Assembly: GCA_903904615.1 (NCBI GenBank)
Contig: CAIVDG010000288.1
Coordinates: 1 to 5,760 of the forward strand
Length of the DNA: 5,760 nucleotides
From: an uncultured Acidimicrobiaceae bacterium
GTDB taxonomy: Bacteria > Actinomycetota > Acidimicrobiia > Acidimicrobiales > Ilumatobacteraceae
Direction: 5' to 3'
Notes under the pieces: generated by a model
The model's database searches: none
Told to the model about the DNA's origin: nothing
Seen by the model: only the letters and a program-made list of their open reading frames with translations
Position numbers and translations under genes: made by a program
Part shown: piece after piece, positions 1 to 5,544 of the stretch
Position numbering within the stretch: position 1 is the stretch's first letter
Layout of the letters: each line of letters begins with the position of its first letter

Positions 1-218
1 AGCTCCACCGCCAAGATGGCAAAACACACGATGATGACGCCAATGCCCAAATATGTGGCGGCGGTCTTCAACCAACCACTGAGCAGCGATTGCACCCAGA
101 ACGTGCCCACCATGACGCCAAAGAGACCAATGGCAGGCGGACCGAAATACCACCAATGCGGATGTAGGTCGAGAACGAGTTCTTCGTGGTCATTCAGCAA
201 TCGGCGGGGAAAGGGCAT
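1..218 (-). CDS. PH-domain-type small membrane protein, N-terminal part (runs off left edge)
   Basis: Seventy-two complete codons are visible, reading leftward from an ATG at 218-216. The protein begins MPFPRRLLNDHEELVLDLHP, followed by HWWYF. A short basic start, an acidic 'gEelVldlhpHWW' segment and then two hydrophobic stretches (about residues 23-46 and 54-71) is the usual opening of actinobacterial membrane proteins carrying a bacterial PH (bPH2/YdbT-like) domain. In that family the PH domain follows the two membrane helices, so it would lie outside this window. An in-frame TAG at 242-240, only seven codons upstream, leaves ATG 218 as the best start. There is no Shine-Dalgarno sequence, but a TACCCT hexamer sits 7 bases upstream, so a leaderless transcript is likely. 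It is divergent from the helicase gene. The family's function is not well defined. The coding call is firm; the PH assignment rests on the N-terminus alone. Confidence 0.8.
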   Translation of the reverse strand, partial: MPFPRRLLNDHEELVLDLHPHWWYFGPPAIGLFGVMVGTFWVQSLLSGWLKTAATYLGIGVIIVCFAILAVE

Positions 219-225
219 GGGGCGA

Positions 226-231
226 AGGGTA
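226..231 (-). promoter_or_regulatory. Putative -10 element for a leaderless transcript of the PH-domain gene
   Basis: On the minus strand TACCCT fits the actinobacterial -10 pattern TANNNT. It is followed by 7 bases (TCGCCCC) and then the ATG at 218. That spacing would put the transcription start at or next to the first base of the start codon. No convincing -35 hexamer is seen. The element lies within the 34-base divergent gap, back to back with the helicase -10 candidate. Confidence 0.4.
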
Positions 232-240
232 GCAACCGCC

Positions 241-246
241 TAGTTT
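241..246 (+). promoter_or_regulatory. Putative -10 element for a leaderless uvrD2 transcript
   Basis: TAGTTT fits TANNNT and lies exactly at -12 to -7 if transcription starts at the G of the GTG at 253. This is the canonical placement for a leaderless promoter. The only Shine-Dalgarno-like bases (AAGGG) abut the start codon and are too close to act as one. The same TAG is the in-frame stop that rules out any start further upstream. No good -35 was found; a weak one would fall within the first codons of the divergent gene. Confidence 0.45.
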
Positions 247-252
247 CAAGGG

Positions 253-2172
253 GTGCACATTCGAGACTCCGACACCACGACACGGGCTGCGACGCCCGAT
301 TCAGTGCTGGCTGGCCTCGACCCAGACCAGCGGGCAGCGGTCACCGCGCCTGTCGGAATTGTGGTGGTTCGTGCTGGTGCTGGGTCCGGAAAAACAACTG
401 TGCTCACACGACGAATTGCGTGGCGTGCACTGTCGGGCTCGGCCGACATTGAACGATCTCTTGCAATTACATTCACGCGGCAAGCGGCCACCGAGATGCG
501 CACACGACTTTCGCAATTTGCGCTCGACGGTCGTCCAACAATTGGCACATTCCACGCCGTCGCTCGACGAATGATGTTGCAACAACTCGAAGACAAGGGA
601 CGACGCTCCCCTGTCATCATCAACAATCGCTCCTCGGTTGTGTCTCAGTGCATGGGTGACGATGCGCGCAGTGGCGGAGTGACCGATGTGCTGAATGCCA
701 TTGACTGGGCACACGCACGAATGCTGACTCCGGGTACTGCCGCTACCGCAATGACATCGGCGGGAGTTGCAGTTCCACTCGGCGCTACCCGATTCTCTGA
801 AGTGTTCGACGCGTATGAACGCGCTAAGAAGAAACGAGGCGCGGTCGACCTCAACGACTTCCTCACATCTGTTGTACAAGACGGTGTGAAGGACCCCCGA
901 TTCGTCGAATCGTTACGATTCCAATTTCGCCACATCTCGGTGGACGAAGCACAAGACATGAACCCACTCCAATATGAGTTTCTGAAAACACTTCTCAGCA
1001 CACAACCCGATGTATTTCTTGTTGGAGATTCGAATCAGGCAATTTATGGATTCAACGGCGCCGACAAATCATTGTTTGACTCGCTTCCCGGAATTGAAGG
1101 CGCAGCAACAGTCGTGTCTCTCCCCTCCAACTACCGATGCACACCAGAAATTGTCACCATGGCTGTCGCCACACTCGCACAAGACGGTCAAACAGCCGAT
1201 GCTGTTTCTACACGCGTGAGTGGACAACCTGTTCTGCTGAAGCGTTGCGCCAATGAACAAGTCGAGGCAGCCACTGTTGCCAAAGAAGTGCTGCGTGGTT
1301 TTGGTCGTGGACGATCATGGAGTGACCTTGCGGTCCTCACGCGCATCAACACCACTGCCGATCAATTGCGAGAAACACTTTCAGCAGCTGGTATTCCAGT
1401 ACGCACGGCGCGCCGTGGTGGCGCATGGGGTCGTGCCGTTGCCGCTGCCACCGAACTCACTGGTCGTGAAGGTTTATCTGTGTGGTCTTCCGACATTCTC
1501 GACTCAGGCGAATACGAAAAGGATGACGCAGACTTTTTGGTGGCCCAACGTGTGCGTCAGTTTTTAGATGAAAATCGTGTTGGCACAGTGGACGGGCGAG
1601 CATTCGGAACATGGCTTGCAACATCAGCCGATGTCTCCGAAACAGATGGCGTCGATGTACTCACATTTCATGCCGCCAAGGGACGTGAATGGTCTTTTGT
1701 TATTGTCGCCGGCATGGAGAAGGGTTTCCTTCCACATCGCAGTGCCCGAGGAGCGACTGCTCGCAGTGAAGAAGCGCGACTTGCCTATGTTGCACTCACC
1801 CGCGCTGCCGATGAATTGGTGGTGACATGGACAGATTCACGTAATGGACGTTCGAGTGGACCGTCACCATTTCTTCCTAGCGTCACCACCGACACTCCTC
1901 AGCCATCTGCTCCTCCAGAAGAGTTACGTCGATTCAACCGGTCTCTTCCGCAAAGAAATCGATTAGAGAATGAACTTCGTGAATGGCGAGACGCCCATGC
2001 ACACAGTCGGCGAGTAGACCCCGAAGCAGTTCTTCCAGATAGATCTGTGAAGAGATTGGTGCGAGTGCAACCAAGCACAGTGGATGAGATTGCAAAAATT
2101 GTGGACGCCGTGTTTGCCCACCGTTATGGCGAAGAGGTTTTAACCATTCTTCGCAATGGTTCTACTGCTTAA
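253..2172 (+). CDS. uvrD2: UvrD2-like superfamily 1A ATP-dependent DNA helicase with C-terminal HRDC-like domain
   Basis: A 639-residue 3'-5' DNA helicase of the UvrD/PcrA/Rep group, expected to unwind DNA during repair in the cytoplasm. The helicase motifs are complete and in order: Q motif LDPDQRAAV (22-30), Walker A AGAGSGKTT (41-49), Ia AITFTRQAATEMRTRL (71-86), Ib IGTFHAVARRM (97-107), motif II VDEAQD (230-235), III VGDSNQAIYGF (257-267), IV LPSNYRCTPEI (290-300), V LTFHAAKGREW (470-480) and VI ARLAYVALTRA (508-518). The stretch between motifs IV and V is short, so the 2B subdomain is reduced. Residues about 570-636 look like an HRDC domain, as in mycobacterial UvrD2. The tetracysteine segment that joins core and HRDC in mycobacterial UvrD2 is absent; no Cys occurs after residue 332. 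GTG 253 is the first possible start because TAG at 241 is in frame. The 3' end overlaps the convergent thioesterase by 11 bases. Confidence 0.93.
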   Translation: MHIRDSDTTTRAATPDSVLAGLDPDQRAAVTAPVGIVVVRAGAGSGKTTVLTRRIAWRALSGSADIERSLAITFTRQAATEMRTRLSQFALDGRPTIGTFHAVARRMMLQQLEDKGRRSPVIINNRSSVVSQCMGDDARSGGVTDVLNAIDWAHARMLTPGTAATAMTSAGVAVPLGATRFSEVFDAYERAKKKRGAVDLNDFLTSVVQDGVKDPRFVESLRFQFRHISVDEAQDMNPLQYEFLKTLLSTQPDVFLVGDSNQAIYGFNGADKSLFDSLPGIEGAATVVSLPSNYRCTPEIVTMAVATLAQDGQTADAVSTRVSGQPVLLKRCANEQVEAATVAKEVLRGFGRGRSWSDLAVLTRINTTADQLRETLSAAGIPVRTARRGGAWGRAVAAATELTGREGLSVWSSDILDSGEYEKDDADFLVAQRVRQFLDENRVGTVDGRAFGTWLATSADVSETDGVDVLTFHAAKGREWSFVIVAGMEKGFLPHRSARGATARSEEARLAYVALTRAADELVVTWTDSRNGRSSGPSPFLPSVTTDTPQPSAPPEELRRFNRSLPQRNRLENELREWRDAHAHSRRVDPEAVLPDRSVKRLVRVQPSTVDEIAKIVDAVFAHRYGEEVLTILRNGSTA

Positions 2173-2830
2173 GGTCTCTTCCTTTTCGCAACAGATCCAT
2201 CATCTCGGGTGGCATCGACAAGAACAGCACCTCAGCTTCTGCACACAACGTGTCTCCATTGTGAGCCGTACCGCGCGTAAAGATTTTGCGGCCGTCAACT
2301 TTCTCCACCCAGCCCTTGAAGCGAATTTCAGTGTGCAAGGGTGTTGGAGACCTGTACGTAATGGATAGTTTTCCGGTCATTCCTGGTCGACCAGTGAGTG
2401 ATTGCGCCATTCCCAACACTTCATCAAATGCGGCAGCGATGAACCCTCCGTGACAATGCCCGGGCGGCCCTTCGTATGGTTCGGTGAATACCGCATCACC
2501 GATGACTGCACCAAACTCGCCCGTCTCAGGGTCAATGTCCATCGCCATCGGCATGGACAACGGGTTCATAGCCCCGTAGAACGGACTGCGGTCAGAAAAG
2601 TGAGACTCCGCTGCTGCAGACCCTGGGACTCCATCACGACGAATCGCAGCAAGTGCAGACTCAACGTGCGAGATTGCTTCGTCCATGTATGAGGCATCGG
2701 CAGTAGTTGTAAACGACGAAAGAATCAATTCACGCACTCGCTCCGCCATACGGATTCGCGCCATGTCGGAATCGGACAATTCACGGTCTCGTGAATGAAA
2801 CGAGGGAAATGAAAAAGTCTCGTCGGCCAC
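2162..2830 (-). CDS. PaaI/THEM4-like hotdog-fold acyl-CoA thioesterase
   Basis: A 222-residue protein whose C-terminal half (about 110-205) is a hotdog domain of the PaaI/THEM4 thioesterase family, which hydrolyses acyl-CoA thioesters. The signature GHCHGGFIAAAFDEVLG (124-140) contains the HGG motif (H127-G129), and D136 lies where the family's catalytic acid sits on the central helix. It is followed by the usual strands, LSITYRSPTPL (155-165) and EIRFKGWVEKVDGRKIF (168-184). The first 110 residues are longer than in minimal PaaI proteins (about 140 residues) and carry a predicted helix at about 18-40; THEM4-like proteins also have such an extension. The acyl substrate cannot be read from sequence. 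The GTG start shares its G with the upstream xthA stop (TAGTG), implying translational coupling. Internal Met23 or Met28 are weaker alternative starts. The stop lies inside the end of the convergent helicase gene. Confidence 0.88.
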   Translation of the reverse strand: MADETFSFPSFHSRDRELSDSDMARIRMAERVRELILSSFTTTADASYMDEAISHVESALAAIRRDGVPGSAAAESHFSDRSPFYGAMNPLSMPMAMDIDPETGEFGAVIGDAVFTEPYEGPPGHCHGGFIAAAFDEVLGMAQSLTGRPGMTGKLSITYRSPTPLHTEIRFKGWVEKVDGRKIFTRGTAHNGDTLCAEAEVLFLSMPPEMMDLLRKGRDLKQ

Positions 2831-3603
2831 TAGTTGTCTACCTTCAGCAGAACGGGAGCATGGTCGCTAGGTGATTCACCTTTCCGGGCGTTTCTATCAA
2901 CTGTTGTCCACGTTGAACGCGCCGCCACCGACGCGGTAGCCAGCAAGAGGTCAATACGCATACCGTGTCCCTTGTAAAAACTTCCACCTCGATAGTCCCA
3001 CCACGAGTGCAGACCCTCTTCACTATGGAATTTACGGAAGGTGTCCTCCATGCCAAATTCACACACATTCTTGAGGGCGTCACGCTCTGGTTGACTGACA
3101 TGCGTTGCATTCGCAAATTGCTTGACGTCCCACACATCACGATCATCGGGCGCAATATTGAAGTCTCCAGCAACAATGACATCGTCGGCCGGAGAACATG
3201 TTGCGTCGAGATGTTGACGAAGACGCGATAGCCACGACAATTTGTATTTGTAGTGATCGTGATCGAGTTCTCGACCATTTGGTACATACACCGAGCTAAT
3301 GCGAACGCCACCACACGTTGCCGAGATGATTCGCGCTTCTGTGTCTTGCTCGATGCCTGGAGCAAAGTTGTGAACAACGTCGGTCAACCCCACTTTGGAC
3401 AAGATGGCAACTCCGTTCCACTGCCCTTGTCCGAAATGTGCACTCTCGTATCCCAGTGCCGCAATTGCATCCGTAGGGAACTTTTCTTGAGCCAACTTGG
3501 TTTCTTGCAAGCAGACAACATCGGGCTGAATCTCAGAGAGCCACTCTTCAACTCGCGGTAACCGCGCTTTCAGAGAATTGACGTTCCACGTAACAACAAG
3601 CAC
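2830..3603 (-). CDS. xthA: Exodeoxyribonuclease III (AP endonuclease, EEP family)
   Basis: A 257-residue exonuclease III, a magnesium-dependent enzyme that cleaves DNA at abasic sites and removes 3'-blocking groups and nucleotides in base excision repair. The full exonuclease-endonuclease-phosphatase signature is present: TWNVNS with N7, LQETK with E34, YVPNG with Y106, AGDFNIAPDDRDVWD with D147 and N149, the SWWDYR segment (200-205), RIDLLLA with D218, and SDHAPV with D247 and H248. These match the catalytic set of E. coli ExoIII (N7, E34, Y109, D151, N153, D229, D258, H259), and the length fits (268 in E. coli). The GTG at 3603 starts right at the family's conserved N-terminus. No Shine-Dalgarno is seen, but TACCGT lies 6 bases upstream of the GTG. 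It sits 44 bases downstream of the NYN-S1 gene and overlaps the thioesterase gene by one base, so it is the middle member of a probable three-gene operon, possibly with its own promoter as well. Confidence 0.95.
   Translation of the reverse strand: MLVVTWNVNSLKARLPRVEEWLSEIQPDVVCLQETKLAQEKFPTDAIAALGYESAHFGQGQWNGVAILSKVGLTDVVHNFAPGIEQDTEARIISATCGGVRISSVYVPNGRELDHDHYKYKLSWLSRLRQHLDATCSPADDVIVAGDFNIAPDDRDVWDVKQFANATHVSQPERDALKNVCEFGMEDTFRKFHSEEGLHSWWDYRGGSFYKGHGMRIDLLLATASVAARSTWTTVDRNARKGESPSDHAPVLLKVDN
2841..2845 (-). promoter_or_regulatory. Possible ribosome binding site for the thioesterase gene
   Basis: GAAGG on the minus strand lies inside the last codons of xthA, 10 bases ahead of the thioesterase GTG at 2830. 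It is the only Shine-Dalgarno-like sequence at reasonable spacing from a start in this window. It fits because this gene is the one start that overlaps an upstream gene and cannot be leaderless. The match is short and could be chance. Confidence 0.35.
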
Positions 3604-3609
3604 GCTACG

Positions 3610-3615
3610 ACGGTA
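3610..3615 (-). promoter_or_regulatory. Putative internal -10 element for a leaderless xthA transcript
   Basis: TACCGT on the minus strand occupies -12 to -7 relative to the xthA GTG at 3603, matching TANNNT at the leaderless spacing. It lies in the 44-base gap after the NYN-S1 gene. If active, xthA and the thioesterase gene could be transcribed apart from the gene upstream. The gap holds no stem-loop with a U run, so read-through from upstream is also likely. Confidence 0.35.
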
Positions 3616-3647
3616 GTTGTCTGGGCTGCCTCAGCAGGAACTGACCA

Positions 3648-4862
3648 CTACTTTTTCTTTGCTGCAGGCTTCTTTGCAGGCGTTTTCTTTGCAGCCACTT
3701 TCTTAGCGACAGCCTTTTTTGGTGCGGCTTTCTTCGCCGGGGCTTTAGCCGCTGCCGCCTTCGCAACCTTCTTGACGGGTGCTTTCTTTGCAGCAGCCTT
3801 TGTGGCGGGCGCTTTCTTCGCAACAGCTTTGGTGGTCGCAGTCTTCGTTGCTTTCTTGGCAGGCGCTTTCTTCGCTCCTGGCTTTGTGGCGGGCGCCTTC
3901 ACAAAAGATGCCACCACATCGGGCACACCGAGGTCCACACTGCGACGAGCCGGCGTGTACCCCACAACAGTGAGAGTGACCGTGTCACCAATTTTGAATA
4001 CATCACGAGCACTTCGCGGAATGGGTGCTGCCATGTTGCGCAGTGGCACGTAGCCCGCAACATTGCCGATGGAAACAGTGACGCCGTTTGCTGCATAGGA
4101 CTGCACCACGGCCTTTACTTTGGTTCCCGCAGGATGCTTCTCTACAAACTCCAGATAGGGCACAACATCGTTAGCCATAACTACAGGAGCCGTAGAGCGT
4201 GCTTTTTCTGGGGCGCTCTTCTTGACGCGTTTTTCTGCTTGGCGCTTCTCTGGTTGTGGCTTTGACGCAGGCCGAGCCTTCATGCGCGCATTCGGTGGTG
4301 GAGTCTTCGGAACCGGCATTGGCTTGCTGGCTTCGGGACTTGCGCTGGACTCTTTCTTCACCACCGCTCCTGTACGAACGGACCGACGACTTGTTGGTCC
4401 GCGCACCGGAAGACGCTCCACAAACACCCAGCCAACAAGTGGAACGGGCTTGCCGCCGATGAGGCGTCCCTCATCAAACAACCACTTGTATTTCCCGTGA
4501 AACTCCTGGTAGCTGTCGTTCGAAAGAATTGATGCATTCGCTTTGTCCGCAATAGCCAAAATAAACGCATCGCCACGACCAACGGCACCGGCCGGAGGCG
4601 CCACCAGTTCGTTGTTTGCAATTGCAGTTTCGAACTCTGCGCGCTCTTTCTTGGCAATGCGATGCCCAAAAGTGGCGTCAACGATCACGGTGATCTTGGC
4701 GCCCTTGTATTCAGCAATCAGGGCGGTCACGGCCTCGTCGAGTTGGGCAAGGCTGGGCTCGGTTCGGCCCTCGGTCGCAATGTTCGACCCGTCGACGATG
4801 ATGTGCTTGGTCACCCATTCATTGAACCACTCACCACCCCTGCGAACGGGGCAATCCGACAC
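3648..4862 (-). CDS. Regnase-like NYN (PIN-fold) ribonuclease fused to an S1 RNA-binding domain and a histone-H1-like tail
   Basis: A 404-residue three-part protein, probably cytoplasmic or nucleoid-associated. Residues 18-150 resemble the Zc3h12a/Regnase-type NYN nuclease: IIVDGSNIA (21-29, D24, N27), ITVIVDATF (57-65, D62), GRGDAFILAIADKA (95-108, D98) and ILSNDSYQEF (112-121, D116). These acids match the metal-binding set of this fold. Residues about 152-233 are a Pro/Lys/Arg-rich linker. Residues 246-314 look like an S1 domain (GTKVKAVVQSY, VAGYVPL, FKIGDTVTLTVVGY, RRSVDLGVP). Residues 322-404 are a low-complexity tail with 28 Lys and 28 Ala in its last 74 residues, ending KKK, like histone H1 or the mycobacterial HupB tail. 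RNA cleavage or processing is inferred; the substrate is unknown. GTG 4862 is the most upstream possible start (in-frame TAG seven codons before), but GTG 4814 gives MTKHIIVDGSN, starting just before the first strand, and may be the true start. It is first in the minus-strand operon. Confidence 0.88.
   Translation of the reverse strand: MSDCPVRRGGEWFNEWVTKHIIVDGSNIATEGRTEPSLAQLDEAVTALIAEYKGAKITVIVDATFGHRIAKKERAEFETAIANNELVAPPAGAVGRGDAFILAIADKANASILSNDSYQEFHGKYKWLFDEGRLIGGKPVPLVGWVFVERLPVRGPTSRRSVRTGAVVKKESSASPEASKPMPVPKTPPPNARMKARPASKPQPEKRQAEKRVKKSAPEKARSTAPVVMANDVVPYLEFVEKHPAGTKVKAVVQSYAANGVTVSIGNVAGYVPLRNMAAPIPRSARDVFKIGDTVTLTVVGYTPARRSVDLGVPDVVASFVKAPATKPGAKKAPAKKATKTATTKAVAKKAPATKAAAKKAPVKKVAKAAAAKAPAKKAAPKKAVAKKVAAKKTPAKKPAAKKK
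3651..3896 (-). repeat. Degenerate in-frame repeats encoding the Lys/Ala/Pro tail
   Basis: This stretch encodes the low-complexity C-terminus of the NYN-S1 protein. The minus strand repeats short codon blocks for AKKAP, ATKA and AKKA; the plus strand shows recurring gctttctt(c/t)gc. One 15-base block, ctttgtggcgggcgc on the plus strand, occurs identically at 3798-3812 and 3882-3896. The copies are exactly 84 bases (28 codons) apart, so the repetition keeps frame. It is coding repetition that could change in length by slippage or recombination, not a mobile or CRISPR element. Confidence 0.7.
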
Positions 4863-4884
4863 GGTCGGGCAAGGTTTTCGCGCC

Positions 4885-4890
4885 TAGCCT
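4885..4890 (+). promoter_or_regulatory. Putative -10 element for a leaderless HAD-hydrolase transcript
   Basis: TAGCCT matches TANNNT and is followed by 7 bases (gacctcc) and then the GTG at 4898, placing the transcription start at or beside the start codon. No usable Shine-Dalgarno lies before this GTG on the plus strand. A -35 was not recognised. It lies in the 35-base gap shared with the divergent NYN-S1 gene. Confidence 0.4.
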
Positions 4891-4897
4891 GACCTCC

Positions 4898-5542
4898 GTG
4901 ACGAATTTGCCTATCCGTGCCGTGCTCTGGGACTTCGGAGGAGTCATTCTCTCTAGCCCCTTCGAGGCTTTTCGCCGCTACGAGGCCGAAAAAGGCCTCC
5001 CGGCCGACACCATTCGTACGGTTAATGCAACCAATCCCGACTCAAATGCTTGGGCCCTACTGGAGCGAAACGACATCTCCCCTGGCGAGTTCGACACCCT
5101 CTTTGCCTCAGAAAGTGAAGCCCTTGGGCATCGCATCCCGGGGTCCGATGTACTCGCGTTACTTGCAGGTGATGTGCGTCCGCACATGGTCACAGCCCTA
5201 GACACCGTTATCGGCGCTGGCCTGCTTACCGCTTGTCTCACCAACAACGTGGTGTCGACATCGCCCACGCCCACAGACCGTCAAAGAGAAGTGTCGGCCA
5301 TTATGGCCAAGTTTCACCACGTTGTAGAGAGCAGCAAAGTGGGTTGCAGAAAGCCAGAGCCGCGCTTCTATGAGATTGCGTGCGAACTCTTAGATGTGTC
5401 ACCACACGAGTGCGTCTTTCTCGACGACCTTGGAATCAACTTGAAGCCGGCCGCAGCCATGGGTATGCGCACCATCAAGGTGGTCGATTCATTTGACGCG
5501 CTCGACGAGTTATCGGCGCACTTGTCGTTAACGCTTCGCTAG
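4898..5542 (+). CDS. HAD-family hydrolase (YihX / ACAD10 / epoxide hydrolase N-domain-like)
   Basis: A 214-residue haloacid dehalogenase superfamily protein, a typical length for a cap-bearing member. Motif I is VLWDFGGVI (9-17) with nucleophile D12; motif II is LTNN (114-117) with T115; motif III is the Lys of CRKPEPRFYE (150-159, K152); motif IV is FLDDLGINL (174-182) with D176 and D177. Residues about 20-95 form the helical cap. The RKPEP-x-FYE and FLDDLxxN signatures are those of the subgroup containing E. coli YihX, ACAD10 and the N-domain of soluble epoxide hydrolase. The second acid of motif I (DxD in classic phosphatases) is Gly14, as in the DxGG variants of this subgroup, so phosphatase activity cannot be assumed. 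The substrate is unknown. GTG 4898 gives MTNLPIRAVLWDFGG, a normal N-terminus, and is the nearest start to motif I with a promoter-like hexamer. The gene is divergent from the NYN-S1 gene and ends 2 bases from the convergent kgd stop. Confidence 0.9.
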   Translation: MTNLPIRAVLWDFGGVILSSPFEAFRRYEAEKGLPADTIRTVNATNPDSNAWALLERNDISPGEFDTLFASESEALGHRIPGSDVLALLAGDVRPHMVTALDTVIGAGLLTACLTNNVVSTSPTPTDRQREVSAIMAKFHHVVESSKVGCRKPEPRFYEIACELLDVSPHECVFLDDLGINLKPAAAMGMRTIKVVDSFDALDELSAHLSLTLR

Positions 5543-5544
5543 AC

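Noticed and set aside
16..243. Plus-strand open frame of 75 codons at the left edge
   Set aside because: It is antisense to a clear membrane-protein N-terminus on the minus strand (218 leftward). Its own translation is Cys/Arg/Ser-rich with no recognisable domain.
301..879. Minus-strand open frame of 192 codons inside the helicase gene
   Set aside because: It is a shadow of uvrD2, which has a complete set of helicase motifs in this region. The antisense translation is rich in Cys, Ser and His and resembles no family.
2844..3377. Minus-strand open frame of 177 codons inside xthA
   Set aside because: It is an alternative frame of xthA on the same strand. The xthA frame carries every catalytic motif, while this frame has none.
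3604..3647. Terminator between the NYN-S1 gene and xthA
   Set aside because: The best minus-strand foldings have stems of only about 4 pairs or contain an A-C mismatch, and no U run follows. I do not call a terminator.
3605..3823. Minus-strand Arg/Lys-rich frame of 72 codons
   Set aside because: It is a frame-shifted reading of the same low-complexity tail. The 404-residue frame is continuous with the NYN and S1 domains.
3651..3896. Possible CRISPR or tandem-repeat array
   Set aside because: The repeats are short, degenerate, in frame and explained by a Lys/Ala/Pro coding tail. There are no regular spacers.
3772..4053. Plus-strand open frame with an apparent membrane-like AFFAAAFVAG repeat
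   Set aside because: It is the antisense reading of the Lys/Ala tail: Lys and Ala codons read backwards give Phe, Leu, Ala and Gly. The hydrophobicity is an artefact.
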